Below are positions 21,767-31,250 of a stretch of 64,000 bases of DNA, piece by piece. Within the stretch, counting starts at the first letter, position 1. Every line of letters starts with the position of its first letter. Both the position numbers and the translations under genes were made by a program. The DNA is from Owenia fusiformis (lineage: Eukaryota; Annelida; Polychaeta; Sabellida; Oweniidae). The notes below the pieces were generated by a model. That model was not told the DNA's origin, did not search any database, and saw only the letters and a program-made list of their open reading frames with translations. The stretch covers positions 5,140,030 to 5,204,029 of the forward strand of contig CAIIXF020000009.1 in NCBI GenBank assembly GCA_903813345.2, given 5' to 3'.

Positions 21767-23680
21767 TGACTTTGATTCTTTTTTTGATAAGCCATATCCA
21801 AATACTTCCTCAATAATTGTAAACAGGGCATATATAATTATGTAATGACTACTGATTAATTGTCATACATACTTTTAGTTTTAAAAGTTTTAAAAATGAA
21901 ACCTACTGGGATTGCCATTTTAAGCGTGTGATACAAAATGGCTGTTCCAACAACCCTATAAATAATGCCAGTACAAGAGAAAGGAAATAAAATCTGCCAT
22001 AATATCAGAATAATATACCTTTCCAATTAACACTGCCACTTTTTAATAAAAGGAAAAAGATATGATAATTGGCTAGAGTGATGATGTCATTGGTTGCGAT
22101 GGCAGGATTTATTAGAAACTCAGGTCTATTGATTCAATTCTTACACATTCTTATAGGATAAATACTGTTTCTTATTTTCCAACTAGAAAATGGCAACTCC
22201 ACAGAGTAGCAAATCCCAACGAACACTATATAAATCATCAATCTGTAGTCACAATGTAATATTGACCATCTACTCTTACCTTCAATAAATATTTCAAATC
22301 ATTGTAGTATCATGTAGACATACTTTAAAGATAACTCTAAGTAATGGCGAATTTCTGCTCTAGTCAGCCATTTTGGATTTTCAGAGGCGCAAATCAGAAA
22401 AACAATGCCATAATTGTGATCTACTCTACTCTACTCTACATCCCGCATTAGGTGGCCATTTTGAATTTTTTGAGGCCAAAATCAGAAAAATGCTACAATA
22501 TTTGCAATCTTAAATGCTACAATATTTGCAATCTTCTCTAAATTGCCTTTCATTTGAGTATAATAAAGCTTTACTTCAAAAAACATCTCAAAATTAACGC
22601 AAATTCCTGTTTTCCCAACCCCCCGTTTACGGCCCCTGGGGTTCAGGGTGAAAAACCCGGGATATATGTGAAATAAATAGATGTTGTTAACATACTACCA
22701 AAATTTCAAATAATAATATTTATTATTTTGATTTAAAATGAAAAACATAAGATTTTTGCGAAAAATTCCCGCCATTTTTAAACTGGCGGCCATCTTGAAA
22801 TTTTTTTTTGGCATAAAACCATTAACCAATATACATCTTTCCACCAAATATGAAGAAAATCTGTCGACTAGTATTCAAGTTATCTTCCGGACAGACGGAC
22901 TGACTGACTGACTGACGACTGACAGACGGACAGACGGATGGAGGGCTTCACTATATCCCTACAGAACTTCTTTCGTTGGGATAAATACAAGTTCTCATAC
23001 AAAATGATGTGGGATGGGATGACCTTTTTTCAAAATTTTATTAAACCCTTATCTTGACTTTAATATAGAATAAGTTAAAGCAATATAAGAGGACCTTAAA
23101 AATTCAGTACACTCAAAATTGAGTGTCAAATGTCACAATCTAGGTCATTTTTCTTAATTATCAAAATTACCACACTACTGTTCAATGTTTTTCCTTTAAA
23201 CTTGGTAGAGTGATGGACAAGCATATGATAATAACGTTACTTTTCCCCATTATATGGTATCTTCACTCAATTTTGAAAGTAGGTCAAAATAAAAATTTTG
23301 AAATGTCAATTTTATATGAATTGATAGAACATATGGTAATATATATTTTCTTTCTAATTTTCCCATAAAGATCAAATGTCAAAATTATTTCTAGTCTGGA
23401 ATGTGGAGTCTTGAGTTGTTCAATTTCACCTATTAGTTTATCATTGAAATTGGTGTTTGAGAACCTAACCAGACAGAATAAAGTTTTCAGATTTCTCACA
23501 AAGCAGTCCTATACATATACTCGTACAGTAAAATATTTTTGGTGCAAAAACTTCATTATTTGAACAAGGGGCATGGTTAATTGAACAAGGGCATGGCTAA
23601 CAATATAGTAGGGAAAATAAAAAAAACACTTAAAATTTACTATTTTATACCAAGAAACTTCAAAATTACACACCAATATA
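21767..23680. other. repeat-rich intergenic stretch
   Basis: No gene seen. It holds a 24-bp tandem duplication at about 22488-22537, a CTACT pentamer run at 22421-22440, two copies of an 'agccattttggattttc…aatcagaaaaa' segment (22366-22400 and 22450-22492), and a GACN-type tetranucleotide run at 22890-22945. Confidence 0.5.
22890..22945 (+). repeat. GACT/GACG tetranucleotide microsatellite
   Basis: Runs of 'gactgactgact' interrupted by 'gacagacgga' units. Imperfect 4-bp periodicity. Confidence 0.8.
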
Positions 23681-23744
23681 TTTTTTTATTTTTTATTTTT
23701 TTATTTATATTTGTTTATTAAAGTCTCACATGTCTCCTGGACAT

Positions 23745-23762
23745 CAAGCCGTTGCCGGCTTA
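23745..23762 (-). promoter_or_regulatory. LINE 3'UTR hairpin with GCAA tetraloop
   Basis: On the minus strand AAGCCG-GCAA-CGGCTT forms a 6-bp stem capped by a GNRA loop. The flanks (GTCTCTCCT before, AGGAGAC after) can extend the stem. Its GCCGGCAACGGCT is the exact reverse complement of 13 nt at the ORF1/ORF2 junction (27386-27398). LINE 3' stem-loops are commonly recognised by the cognate RT. Confidence 0.6.
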
Positions 23763-23837
23763 GGAGAGACTATAAAATGTAGTACATTAAAATTCAATTT
23801 TTAAAATGGTGTTTAAAATATAATCAGTTTAGCCATA

Positions 23838-26800
23838 TTAAAATATTAATGTTCTTCTGTGTTTCATTATATTAATCAATGTATTGGCTAAAGTCCTATG
23901 TAGGTTGGAGTTCATAATGAGAGCATATTGAACTAGATTATTGCACTGATTAAAGTCACTATATAAAAAATTCATTTTGTTTATAAGTTCTTGCCTTTGT
24001 TGTTCATACATATTGCAAGATAAAAGAATGTGTCTTTCATCTTCAATTGAGCCTGTCCCACATGTACAAAGTCTGTTATCAATGGGAGTTGGTGGTCTAC
24101 AGTATCTGCCAGTCTCTATATGGATTTTCAGTGTCCCTGATCTAAGCTGAGCTATGTGCCTCCTCTGGTTCCTATTGAGCTGGTTTACAACATAACCCTC
24201 AGGTTCAACTGCATGTGTTTTGTGTAGCCTGTAGGTACGTAACTTGTTACCATTCATTGGAGCTTTGCTGTCATCCCAGAGATTATGCATCCATGTGGTG
24301 TGATCCGCCGAAATAAGCAGTTGCTTGAAGGCTTGAAGTTTTGTCTTTACATTAGATATATATGGTTCATTGAAGTATTCTGTTCCAGACGATTCAAATA
24401 ACAAGGTAGTCTGCATTTCCCATGACTTTGATCGTCCTGGAAAAGTACATGATGATGACCATATAAAGACTTTCCTATTGAGACGATCATGGTCCATGTT
24501 AGTTAGCCTACAGAACAGACGTGCAATTTCCACACGCTGTTTAGTGTAAATTGATGGCCATGCCATGTCTCCGGTGGTGGCTATGTTTGGTGCACATTTC
24601 CCAAGGCATAGAAAATAACGACATGCTCTGTTCTGTATGGCATTTATGCATGAATACTGTCTTGTACCCCATATTCCAGCTCCATATAGGAGAATTGGCT
24701 GGACCATAGTTTCAAAAAGTCTTGTGTATACTTTATATGGGAATCCTCCAAAGGATTTAAATTTGGCAATCACCTCTCCAAGAGCTCGGTTGGCAGATTT
24801 TGCGAGTATTTTTACTGATTCATTATAGTCCAGATGTTCATTAAAATACAGTCCAAGATATTTATAATCATGTGTGTAATCAAGTGTAATTTCACCACAT
24901 ATAAATTGTTTCTGGCATCGATTTACATTTTTGGGGCGGAAATGCATTATTTTGGTTTTGTCTTTATTAATCTGTACTCTCCACTTTTTGCACCATTCAT
25001 TTAATATATTAAGTAGTTGTTGTAGATTATCTGGGCTTGGGGCGATCAAAATAATATCATCTGCATATGCTAGAATACCTATGTTAGTCCCTCCAATGTC
25101 AATGCCATATCCAGTGGTATTGATTTCTGATATAAGGTCATTGAGATATATCGAAAAAAGCGTGGGCGATAATTTGCACCCCTGTTTCAGACCACAGGTC
25201 ACGTCAAACCATTCTGTAGTGCTGCCGTCACTCATCCTTACTGCACACTGAACATCCTTGTACATTGATGTAATTGCAGCATACATACGTCCTTTAACAC
25301 CCATGTTTGCAAGTTTGAGCCACATGCAGTCTCTATTGATATTGTCAAACGCACGGCGGGCGTCCACTAGAGAAACGAAGGTAGATTGCTTCCGCAGTTT
25401 GCGATTGTTAACTATATCATGTAATGTGTGGATATGATCGATGCAGCTTCTCTTTTGACGAAACCCATTTTGACTATCACATAGTTTTTTGTTAAGTTCT
25501 AGCCATTTAGTGAGTCTACAGTTTAAAATGTCACAATATACTTTAGCTGGGACAGATATAAGTGATATTCCTCGATTGTTCATCGGTACTCTGCTATCTC
25601 CAGCTTTAGGTATTGGCTTAATTACTCCATGGTTCCAAATTGATGGCACACATCCATTTTTAAAACATAGGGAAATTATTGTAAATAGAATTTCAATACA
25701 TGTAGGGTTTTTTAATACCTCCGCTGGGATATTATCTATTCCAGTTGCTTTACGAATTTTAGCTCTTGTAATGCTGTCTATAACTTCCTGTTTTGTAATA
25801 TCTGAGTTTAAAATTGGTGTAGTAGTTGAATTCTCATCGATGTTCATATTGCTCAATTCTGTTTTCACATTAGTCAAGTGAGTTTCATCAAATGTTTGGT
25901 TATTAGCATCATTATACATATCGCTGAAGTCAGTTCGCCATTGATGACGCACAGCCTCTGGGTCTGAACTTGTTACATCTCCATTTTCATTGACTAATTC
26001 CATTGGTGTAAAATTAGGCCTATCGTCAGCAATTCCTGTATTTTTATATAATTTCCAGAAAGATGTCTGTTCAGTTGAGTTACACATTTCCAAGAGGTGG
26101 GCCTGTTCATTTACTTGATGTTGACGTTTCGCTTTTCTAAGGGACTTGTCGAACCTACGCCTTGCTGCACAGAAATCTTGACGTAATGTTTTCTTTTGTC
26201 GAGATTTGTCACTTAGCCAGATCCTCTCCCTTTCTTTAGCATAATCCCATTTTTGTTGTAATTCATCTGACCAATATGGTTTGGCACGCTTTTTATGTTT
26301 AAATTTGGCATTATTATAATTACGTTTGTGGGGCAGTTTTAAGTCCATTTCAGAATGTACAAAGTTCATAAAATTGGAGTAAGCATCATCGATGCCTGAA
26401 ATATCTTCATCTAGTGACTGTATTCTATCTAAAGTTGCATGTAGCTGACGCTGTACATCGTCACCCATCATCAAATTGTCTGGTATCACATTAAGCTTAA
26501 ATTGCATATTTTTGTTTATTGCACTGTTTACAGCATATGGTGCAGAATTAATTGGTGGCAGGTTTATAGTACTATATATTAATGAGTGGTCAGGAACCTT
26601 CACTGGAACGGGTATATCATATTTTGAGATTGCGTCTGTCATTGTTAATACACCGAAATCTGCCCAGCTATTTAGTTGCTCATGGGGAACCACGATATAG
26701 TCCACAACTGATTTCCCTCTTGGTGCTATGAAGGTGAAATCACTTGGACCAACACGTCCATTTAGCATGCAGGTGCTGGTGCTAGTTAGAAAATCGATCA

Positions 26801-27404
26801 GAGTGTCTCCATACGCATTAGTTGTAAAATCAGAAATATGAGTACGTGGTTGTATATGGTCCACCCCCTCAATGAAATCATTTGATTCCCCACATCTGGA
26901 ATTGAGGTCACCACATATGGCAAAGTGTCCCAAGTTCTGATAGGCATATATTTGGTCTTGAAGACGTTGGTAAAATAATTCTGCATCACTCTGCCTCGAG
27001 GAATCCTTTGGTGGAAGGTAGCAGCTGCATATACATATGGATAGATTTTGATTAGATTTGCATGTGAGTTTAATCCACATTATGTCCTCCACACTTTTAT
27101 CTAAAATTGCACAATCAAAGGTTTCCAACAATTGACGTTTTATTAGCACACCCACACCTCCAGATCCTCTATGCGCATTTTTATTAATATCTTTACGATT
27201 ATGTCCATACCATTTATAAACTCGGCTTATTGGTTCAATATTTAATGTTTCATTTCCTTTCAGCCAAGTTTCACTAATACATATCACATCTAAGCCTGTA
27301 GCAGATAAAATATCATTTCTAAAACCTGAATTATCATTCACATCCCTGGACCATCCATTAACATTGAATGACCCCACTGTGAACTGCCGGCAACGGCTAT
27401 TGTC
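23838..27404 (-). CDS. LINE ORF2: APE endonuclease, reverse transcriptase, zinc knuckle
   Basis: Open from the codon after TAG (27405-27407) to the stop at 23838, about 1188 codons. The endonuclease has FNVNGW, the Glu in ISETWL, CGDLNSR, SDFTFIAPRGKSVVDYI and VPDHS. The RT has NIPAEVLKN, PIPKAGDS, NNRGISLISV, QNGFRQKRSC, LVDARRAFDNINRD, CGLKQGCKLSPTLFSIYLND, LAYADDIILIA (about 25069-25045) and CKKWRVQINKDK. The C-terminus has a CTCG…H…C motif (RLCTCGTGSIEDERHILLSC). No ATG occurs before residue ~105, which lies past the catalytic Glu, so translation must come from readthrough of the TAG or from a non-AUG start. Every catalytic motif looks intact, so this may be a recently active copy. Confidence 0.9.
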   Translation of the reverse strand, partial: DNSRCRQFTVGSFNVNGWSRDVNDNSGFRNDILSATGLDVICISETWLKGNETLNIEPISRVYKWYGHNRKDINKNAHRGSGGVGVLIKRQLLETFDCAILDKSVEDIMWIKLTCKSNQNLSICICSCYLPPKDSSRQSDAELFYQRLQDQIYAYQNLGHFAICGDLNSRCGESNDFIEGVDHIQPRTHISDFTTNAYGDTLIDFLTSTSTCMLNGRVGPSDFTFIAPRGKSVVDYIVVPHEQLNSWADFGVLTMTDAISKYDIPVPVKVPDHSLIYSTINLPPINSAPYAVNSAINKNMQFKLNVIPDNLMMGDDVQRQLHATLDRIQSLDEDISGIDDAYSNFMNFVHSEMDLKLPHKRNYNNAKFKHKKRAKPYWSDELQQKWDYAKERERIWLSDKSRQKKTLRQDFCAARRRFDKSLRKAKRQHQVNEQAHLLEMCNSTEQTSFWKLYKNTGIADDRPNFTPMELVNENGDVTSSDPEAVRHQWRTDFSDMYNDANNQTFDETHLTNVKTELSNMNIDENSTTTPILNSDITKQEVIDSITRAKIRKATGIDNIPAEVLKNPTCIEILFTIISLCFKNGCVPSIWNHGVIKPIPKAGDSRVPMNNRGISLISVPAKVYCDILNCRLTKWLELNKKLCDSQNGFRQKRSCIDHIHTLHDIVNNRKLRKQSTFVSLVDARRAFDNINRDCMWLKLANMGVKGRMYAAITSMYKDVQCAVRMSDGSTTEWFDVTCGLKQGCKLSPTLFSIYLNDLISEINTTGYGIDIGGTNIGILAYADDIILIAPSPDNLQQLLNILNEWCKKWRVQINKDKTKIMHFRPKNVNRCQKQFICGEITLDYTHDYKYLGLYFNEHLDYNESVKILAKSANRALGEVIAKFKSFGGFPYKVYTRLFETMVQPILLYGAGIWGTRQYSCINAIQNRACRYFLCLGKCAPNIATTGDMAWPSIYTKQRVEIARLFCRLTNMDHDRLNRKVFIWSSSCTFPGRSKSWEMQTTLLFESSGTEYFNEPYISNVKTKLQAFKQLLISADHTTWMHNLWDDSKAPMNGNKLRTYRLHKTHAVEPEGYVVNQLNRNQRRHIAQLRSGTLKIHIETGRYCRPPTPIDNRLCTCGTGSIEDERHILLSCNMYEQQRQELINKMNFLYSDFNQCNNLVQYALIMNSNLHRTLANTLINIMKHRRTLIF
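27386..27398 (-). promoter_or_regulatory. 13-nt junction element complementary to 3'UTR hairpin
   Basis: Minus-strand AGCCGTTGCCGGC begins 6 nt after the TAG that separates ORF1 and ORF2. It can fold as GCCG-TTGC-CGGC, or pair for 13/13 nt with the 3'UTR segment at 23747-23759. Its role as a readthrough element is inference. Confidence 0.45.
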
Positions 27405-28292
27405 CTAATGTTGGGAATTATGACGCCTACCCCCGGCACGTTGGGGCAGATTTACCTGCTGGATTGGTTGGGCTACGCCACGTTGGTTTCTAACAAGTGG
27501 AATGTTCACATTTCTATCAGCCGACATATTCAAACGCTGGGGAGAATTTTGCCTTTGACGAACTTGTCGGACTGCTGATGATACGGAACTAGAACGTCTG
27601 CGCCTACGGTTCCCTGGGGATGTAACCCTGTTGTTTATATTGGTATGCTGCATTTGCATGGGGTTTTGACGGTCAAGGACTCGACCATTTATAACTGTCA
27701 GTTTGTCGTTGGCACACATATTTACGATTTTACGGAGATTCGCTTCTGCAGTAAGTGTCTCACGGGATTTCACTTCATTTATATATATTTTACGGGTGTT
27801 GGCACATTTAGATAGGGCTGCTTTATTTTTCAGTACCAATTCTCGTTCCTCGGTTGAGTGAAATGTCGCTTGTACAACCTTTGAATTAGGGAATCTTCCA
27901 ACCCTTTTGGCTTGAAGAGCATATATGTCCAGTAGTTTCATATCATCCTTCAGGATTTTATTAACTTTTGCTAACACATCTTCATTTTGCTCATAGGCAA
28001 TATTTCGAAATATGAGATCCAGGCTAATATTATGCTGAATGTTTTCAGTCAGCATTTTTACACTTGATTTTACTGCATTTAGATCATCCTGCACCTGATC
28101 AATGTTTTTCTGACATACCTCTTCAGCGATATTACGCATACGCTTTTCTTGGTTGTCCAGCCGTGTTACAATGTCGATTTGAGATTTCTGGATGGTCTCG
28201 AACATTTCAATTATGCGGTCGAAGTTCGGTAATGTAGCGATAGAGGGTTGTTGGATATCTATGCTGTGCTTCAACGTATCCTTGTGTGCCAT
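27405..28292 (-). CDS. LINE ORF1: coiled coil, RRM-like, basic tail
   Basis: From ATG at 28292 the 295-codon frame encodes a coiled-coil region (IEMFETIQKSQIDIV, LDNQEKRMRN), an RRM-like fold of L1-ORF1 type (LDLIFRNIAYEQNED … RVGRFPNSKVVQATF … RKIYINEVKSRETL) and an Arg/Ser/Gln-rich tail (RRRRRSSSVSS). It likely binds the LINE RNA. Upstream the same frame stays open, apart from one TGA at 28365-28367, to an ATG at 28508 (MAPPISKN), so the original ORF1 may have been about 72 residues longer. The stop TAG at 27405-27407 is followed in frame by ORF2. Confidence 0.82.
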   Translation of the reverse strand: MAHKDTLKHSIDIQQPSIATLPNFDRIIEMFETIQKSQIDIVTRLDNQEKRMRNIAEEVCQKNIDQVQDDLNAVKSSVKMLTENIQHNISLDLIFRNIAYEQNEDVLAKVNKILKDDMKLLDIYALQAKRVGRFPNSKVVQATFHSTEERELVLKNKAALSKCANTRKIYINEVKSRETLTAEANLRKIVNMCANDKLTVINGRVLDRQNPMQMQHTNINNRVTSPGNRRRRRSSSVSSAVRQVRQRQNSPQRLNMSADRNVNIPLVRNQRGVAQPIQQVNLPQRAGGRRHNSQH

Positions 28293-28508
28293 AACAATGA
28301 CATCATCTGTATTCTGTGCCCTGAAAGGTACCCTACCACCCTCGGCTTCCGGGGTAGGTGACTCTCAGGGGACTCCATGCCGAGGGTGTGACCCAGGGCA
28401 AGGACTCTCCCGGGAGGCAGCTTCTACACCGACTACCGGGGCACTAGTTGCTGGAACTGTCTTTCTTGTAGCTTTTTTTGTTATATTTTTTGAAATTGGA
28501 GGCGCCAT
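28293..28508 (-). pseudogene. possible N-terminal extension of LINE ORF1, cut by TGA
   Basis: The frame from ATG 28508 (MAPPISKNITKKATRKT…) reaches TGA at 28367-28365, then continues ESPTPEAEGG into the ATG at 28292. The TGA sits where CGA (Arg) would be expected, consistent with CpG decay. This part is notably GC-richer than its surroundings. Alternatively it is leader sequence and ORF1 truly starts at 28292. Confidence 0.5.
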
Positions 28509-28575
28509 TTTGGACCGGAAGTCAGGATTTTTCTCCTTCAAACGCCTATATATCCTCTGATATCGGGTCAAATTC

Positions 28576-29396
28576 CCAAATATTTCACTCTATGCAGACT
28601 TTGTGTGTTACTTCTTAATAGTATTACAGTATCTTGACTAAAATATTCACTAAAACACTGATATTTCATAGATATGTCGAAATTTTTTGACAATTTATAA
28701 AAAGAAGTAGTGCAGGTATTACAGCTATGATTGGTATTTAAATGCAATGCCCAGTATACCAGCGTCTCATATACCTTTATGTTTTTCTAGAATTCCATGG
28801 ATAATGAATGTGAGACGTTGCACCCTTTTATAGATGTGTGGGTATAATTATTACAATGAATACAGAGGCTTAGAGTTACAAATGAAGGTCTCATTAAGGA
28901 GGAAAGTCTCTCTGAAGGCCTTATTAAGAAGAATGCAATGGATAGGAAATGTTTTTAGCATTCTGTTGTATGTGAGAGAGATAATGCAGATCACCTGTAA
29001 AGTATTTCAATAAAATACAAATTCATCCAAAAAGTTGAAACCCAAGACAGCCAGCTTAACCAGAAAAATACATAGTGTAGTGATGTGCAGATTCAGGTCA
29101 GCATTTAGAGAAGTAATCAGGCTTTAAATGCAGACTCTATTGATCAGAATGATAAATGAGTTAACCTTTTAAAGCAATAGTTTAGAAAAAACATTTGGCT
29201 CAGTATAATGCTCAATGTTTAATTGAAATGCCATTAGGATAGGACCATTATGATTTACTTTTGTGCATACAAAAATGACAAATCTATACTGGTTATGATG
29301 TACATGTATATTAAAACCTTCTAAAGGTTACAGTTACATCAATGTTGGGATTATCCAACACAAGTTGTAGAGGTCATGAATTAATACAACTCTAGA
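28576..29396. other. spacer with decayed sulfotransferase fragment
   Basis: No intact gene. Contains a 54-bp stretch homologous to the sulfotransferase coding region (28719-28772). The rest is AT-rich with no other recognisable feature. Confidence 0.55.
28719..28772 (+). pseudogene. fragment of a second sulfotransferase copy
   Basis: 54 bp match 29749-29802 of the intact gene with about seven differences. They still read YSYDWYLNAMPSIPASH in one frame, against YSYDWYLDAMPSVPASH in the gene. The flanks do not match. It is either a remnant of a tandem paralogue, perhaps destroyed when the LINE landed next to it, or a surviving exon piece. Confidence 0.75.
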
Positions 29397-30440
29397 ATGA
29401 TTTGTAATCTTACAACTTTTCGAATAGTCATACTCATATTGCTTCCATGCATTTACTTGATTGTATTCCAAGTTATTCTAGATGGGAAAGAACATACAGA
29501 AATCACAAAGGATACAGAAATATATAATGAACATGATAATGACACTAAACCACATCCATACAAGAAGTGGAAATACTATAAGGCAAAAGATGCTCAGGAT
29601 GGAATAAAGAGGAGATTCCCAGCATTCATAATAATAGGAGCACAGAAATGTGGGACACAGGCCTTAGCAACATTTTTGGATTTGCACTCTCACCTACATC
29701 GATCACGACAATTTGAAGTGCACTTTTTTGACAAACGATTACCAAAAAATTACAGCTATGATTGGTATCTTGATGCAATGCCAAGTGTACCAGCGTCTCA
29801 TATGGGCTTTGAGAAAACCCCTGCTTACTTGGATATGGCAAATCCAAAGGATATATACAACATGAATAAGGATGTTAAGTTAATTGTGATAATATGTGAC
29901 CCTGTAGATAGAGCAATGTCTGCATATTTGCATCGTAGGGAGCATGGAATATTTCCAAATAATAGTGAATTTGGTGATGTTGCCATAAATAAATGGGGGC
30001 AGGTCAATAAAACCTGCGATGTCATTGAACGAGGATTATATGTGAATTACATCAAAAAATACCTTAAGTATTTCCCTCTCGATCAGATGCTCTTCTTGGA
30101 CAAAGCAAACTACAAACAAGACCCATTTGCTGCTTTACGTACAGTAGAAAGCTTTTTGAATGTTCCCCATTTTGATTTCACAAAAGTACTCTATTTTAAT
30201 TCTATCCAAGGTGTTAACTGTGTTGTACCAACCCCTAAAAACCTTGAAAAAATCAACAAAGGCAAAAATAGAGAGACTATAGATTCAAAAGGATGTTTTG
30301 ATGAAACAAAACACAGACAGCATCCGCCAATGTCATTGATCAATCGAAATAAACTACAGCAATTTTTTAAATTTTATAATACAGAACTCTCAAAACTTAC
30401 AGGTGTTAATTTTACATGGATTTCATATGATTCTGAATAA
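29397..30440 (+). CDS. HS3ST-like glycosaminoglycan sulfotransferase, single exon
   Basis: 347 residues. A type II signal anchor spans about residues 8-28 and is followed by a short polar stem, so it is likely Golgi-resident. The PAPS 5'-phosphosulfate loop is IIIGAQKCGTQAL at 78-90. EVHFFD at 107-112 matches the catalytic Glu-x-His-x-x-Asp block of heparan sulfate 3-O-sulfotransferases, followed by EKTPAY at 139-144. The 3'-phosphate motif reads CDPVDRAMSAY at 168-178. The C-terminal Cys pair (C274, C300) and the HPPMS…KLTGVNFTW block fit the same family. Expected activity: transfer of sulfate from PAPS to glucosamine of heparan sulfate or a related chain. Odd point: Cys168 replaces the Arg that normally precedes DP and contacts the 3'-phosphate, so activity may be lowered or lost. 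A ctctag sits just before the ATG and could be an acceptor after a 5'UTR intron. Confidence 0.85.
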   Translation: MICNLTTFRIVILILLPCIYLIVFQVILDGKEHTEITKDTEIYNEHDNDTKPHPYKKWKYYKAKDAQDGIKRRFPAFIIIGAQKCGTQALATFLDLHSHLHRSRQFEVHFFDKRLPKNYSYDWYLDAMPSVPASHMGFEKTPAYLDMANPKDIYNMNKDVKLIVIICDPVDRAMSAYLHRREHGIFPNNSEFGDVAINKWGQVNKTCDVIERGLYVNYIKKYLKYFPLDQMLFLDKANYKQDPFAALRTVESFLNVPHFDFTKVLYFNSIQGVNCVVPTPKNLEKINKGKNRETIDSKGCFDETKHRQHPPMSLINRNKLQQFFKFYNTELSKLTGVNFTWISYDSE

Positions 30441-30720
30441 AAATTAGTGAACTGTTTTATTTCATTCATTACTACATGCATTGTAAAGGTCAATATTAAA
30501 CTCAGACTGTCATTATCATTAACATTCCTCATTGCAGAATTATGGATTATGGTTTAAAATATCCATAGTAGAAACACTAATATTATGAGATGGAAATATA
30601 AAACAATTTGCCAGTCTGACAATACAACCTTCAGTTATACCTTCTCAGTGATGTAACAGCAAAAATTAACTGACAAAAGGCCAAGATCTGAACAAATATT
30701 TCCTACTACTGACAAAACAA
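30441..30720. other. 3' flank of sulfotransferase gene
   Basis: No gene seen. TAA at 30438-30440 is followed by AT-rich sequence. No consensus poly(A) signal stands out close by. Confidence 0.4.
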
Positions 30721-30729
30721 CCTTTTTTG

Positions 30730-30830
30730 GGGTTGTCGAGTTGCCGGAGAGGGCTTGAGTGCCGGCACGTTCGAGCTAGGCGATTGGGCACCGTAACCAT
30801 GAGGTTGCGAGTTCGAGATGCATGTGCTCC
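30730..30830 (+). mobile_element. tRNA-derived SINE head (Ser/Leu-like)
   Basis: GC-rich block in AT-rich surroundings. GTCGAGTTGCCGGAGAGG resembles the 5' half and A box of a class II tRNA, and GGTTGCGAGTTCGAGATGC resembles a B box with T-loop. Spacing of about 70 nt fits a long variable arm. The acceptor stem does not close well, so a SINE or tRNA pseudogene is more likely than a working tRNA. Confidence 0.5.
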
Positions 30831-31250
30831 TTGTGTTTATTCATTCCTAACCTTTGTGCTACGTAAGTTGTTTCCATAGCAATTGAATAAATGAAAGCTT
30901 GTAAAATGTTAATTTTAAATTCCTATTTGACGTTGTCAAAGAAATAAGTTTTTTGAGAACATTCAAGACACAAAGTTCAAACAACCATGAAATAAAATGA
31001 ATAAATGAGTAAAGTTTAAAATCTTCATTAAGTTATTTTGGTTGGAAATATTGCCAATAACGGACACTATATATATTCAATATACGAAATTATCATACAT
31101 TTTCATTATGAACAGATCTAATTACCAGAAGTTGAAAGAGGTACAAATCAAATGAGCAACCCAGTCTCCAGATACATAATGATGTAAAACTAATAGTTTC
31201 ATGTGTAAAAAATAAATTTCAAAATCAATGGAATAATGTCATATAGTTAA

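Larger units (their letters stand above)
23681..28575 (-). mobile_element. near-intact APE-type LINE, ~4.9 kb
   Basis: Minus-strand order: ORF1 (28508-27405), in-frame TAG, ORF2 (27404-23838, uninterrupted), about 120-nt 3'UTR with a hairpin at 23745-23761, then an A-rich tail (T-rich on the plus strand) at 23716-23681. ORF2 keeps endonuclease, RT and a C-terminal CCHC-type motif. The clade is not certain; the YADDI form of the RT and the ORF1 type exclude CR1. The 5' boundary is approximate and no target duplication was found by eye. One possible nonsense codon lies in ORF1. Confidence 0.85.

Noticed and set aside
24637-26700. Plus-strand open frames up to 130 codons
   Set aside because: Antisense shadows of the intact LINE ORF2.
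29626-30025. Minus-strand frames inside the sulfotransferase
   Set aside because: Antisense shadows of a gene with clear PAPS-binding motifs.
30730-30830. Functional tRNA gene
   Set aside because: The acceptor stem does not pair properly and the B box deviates; a SINE head or pseudogene fits better.
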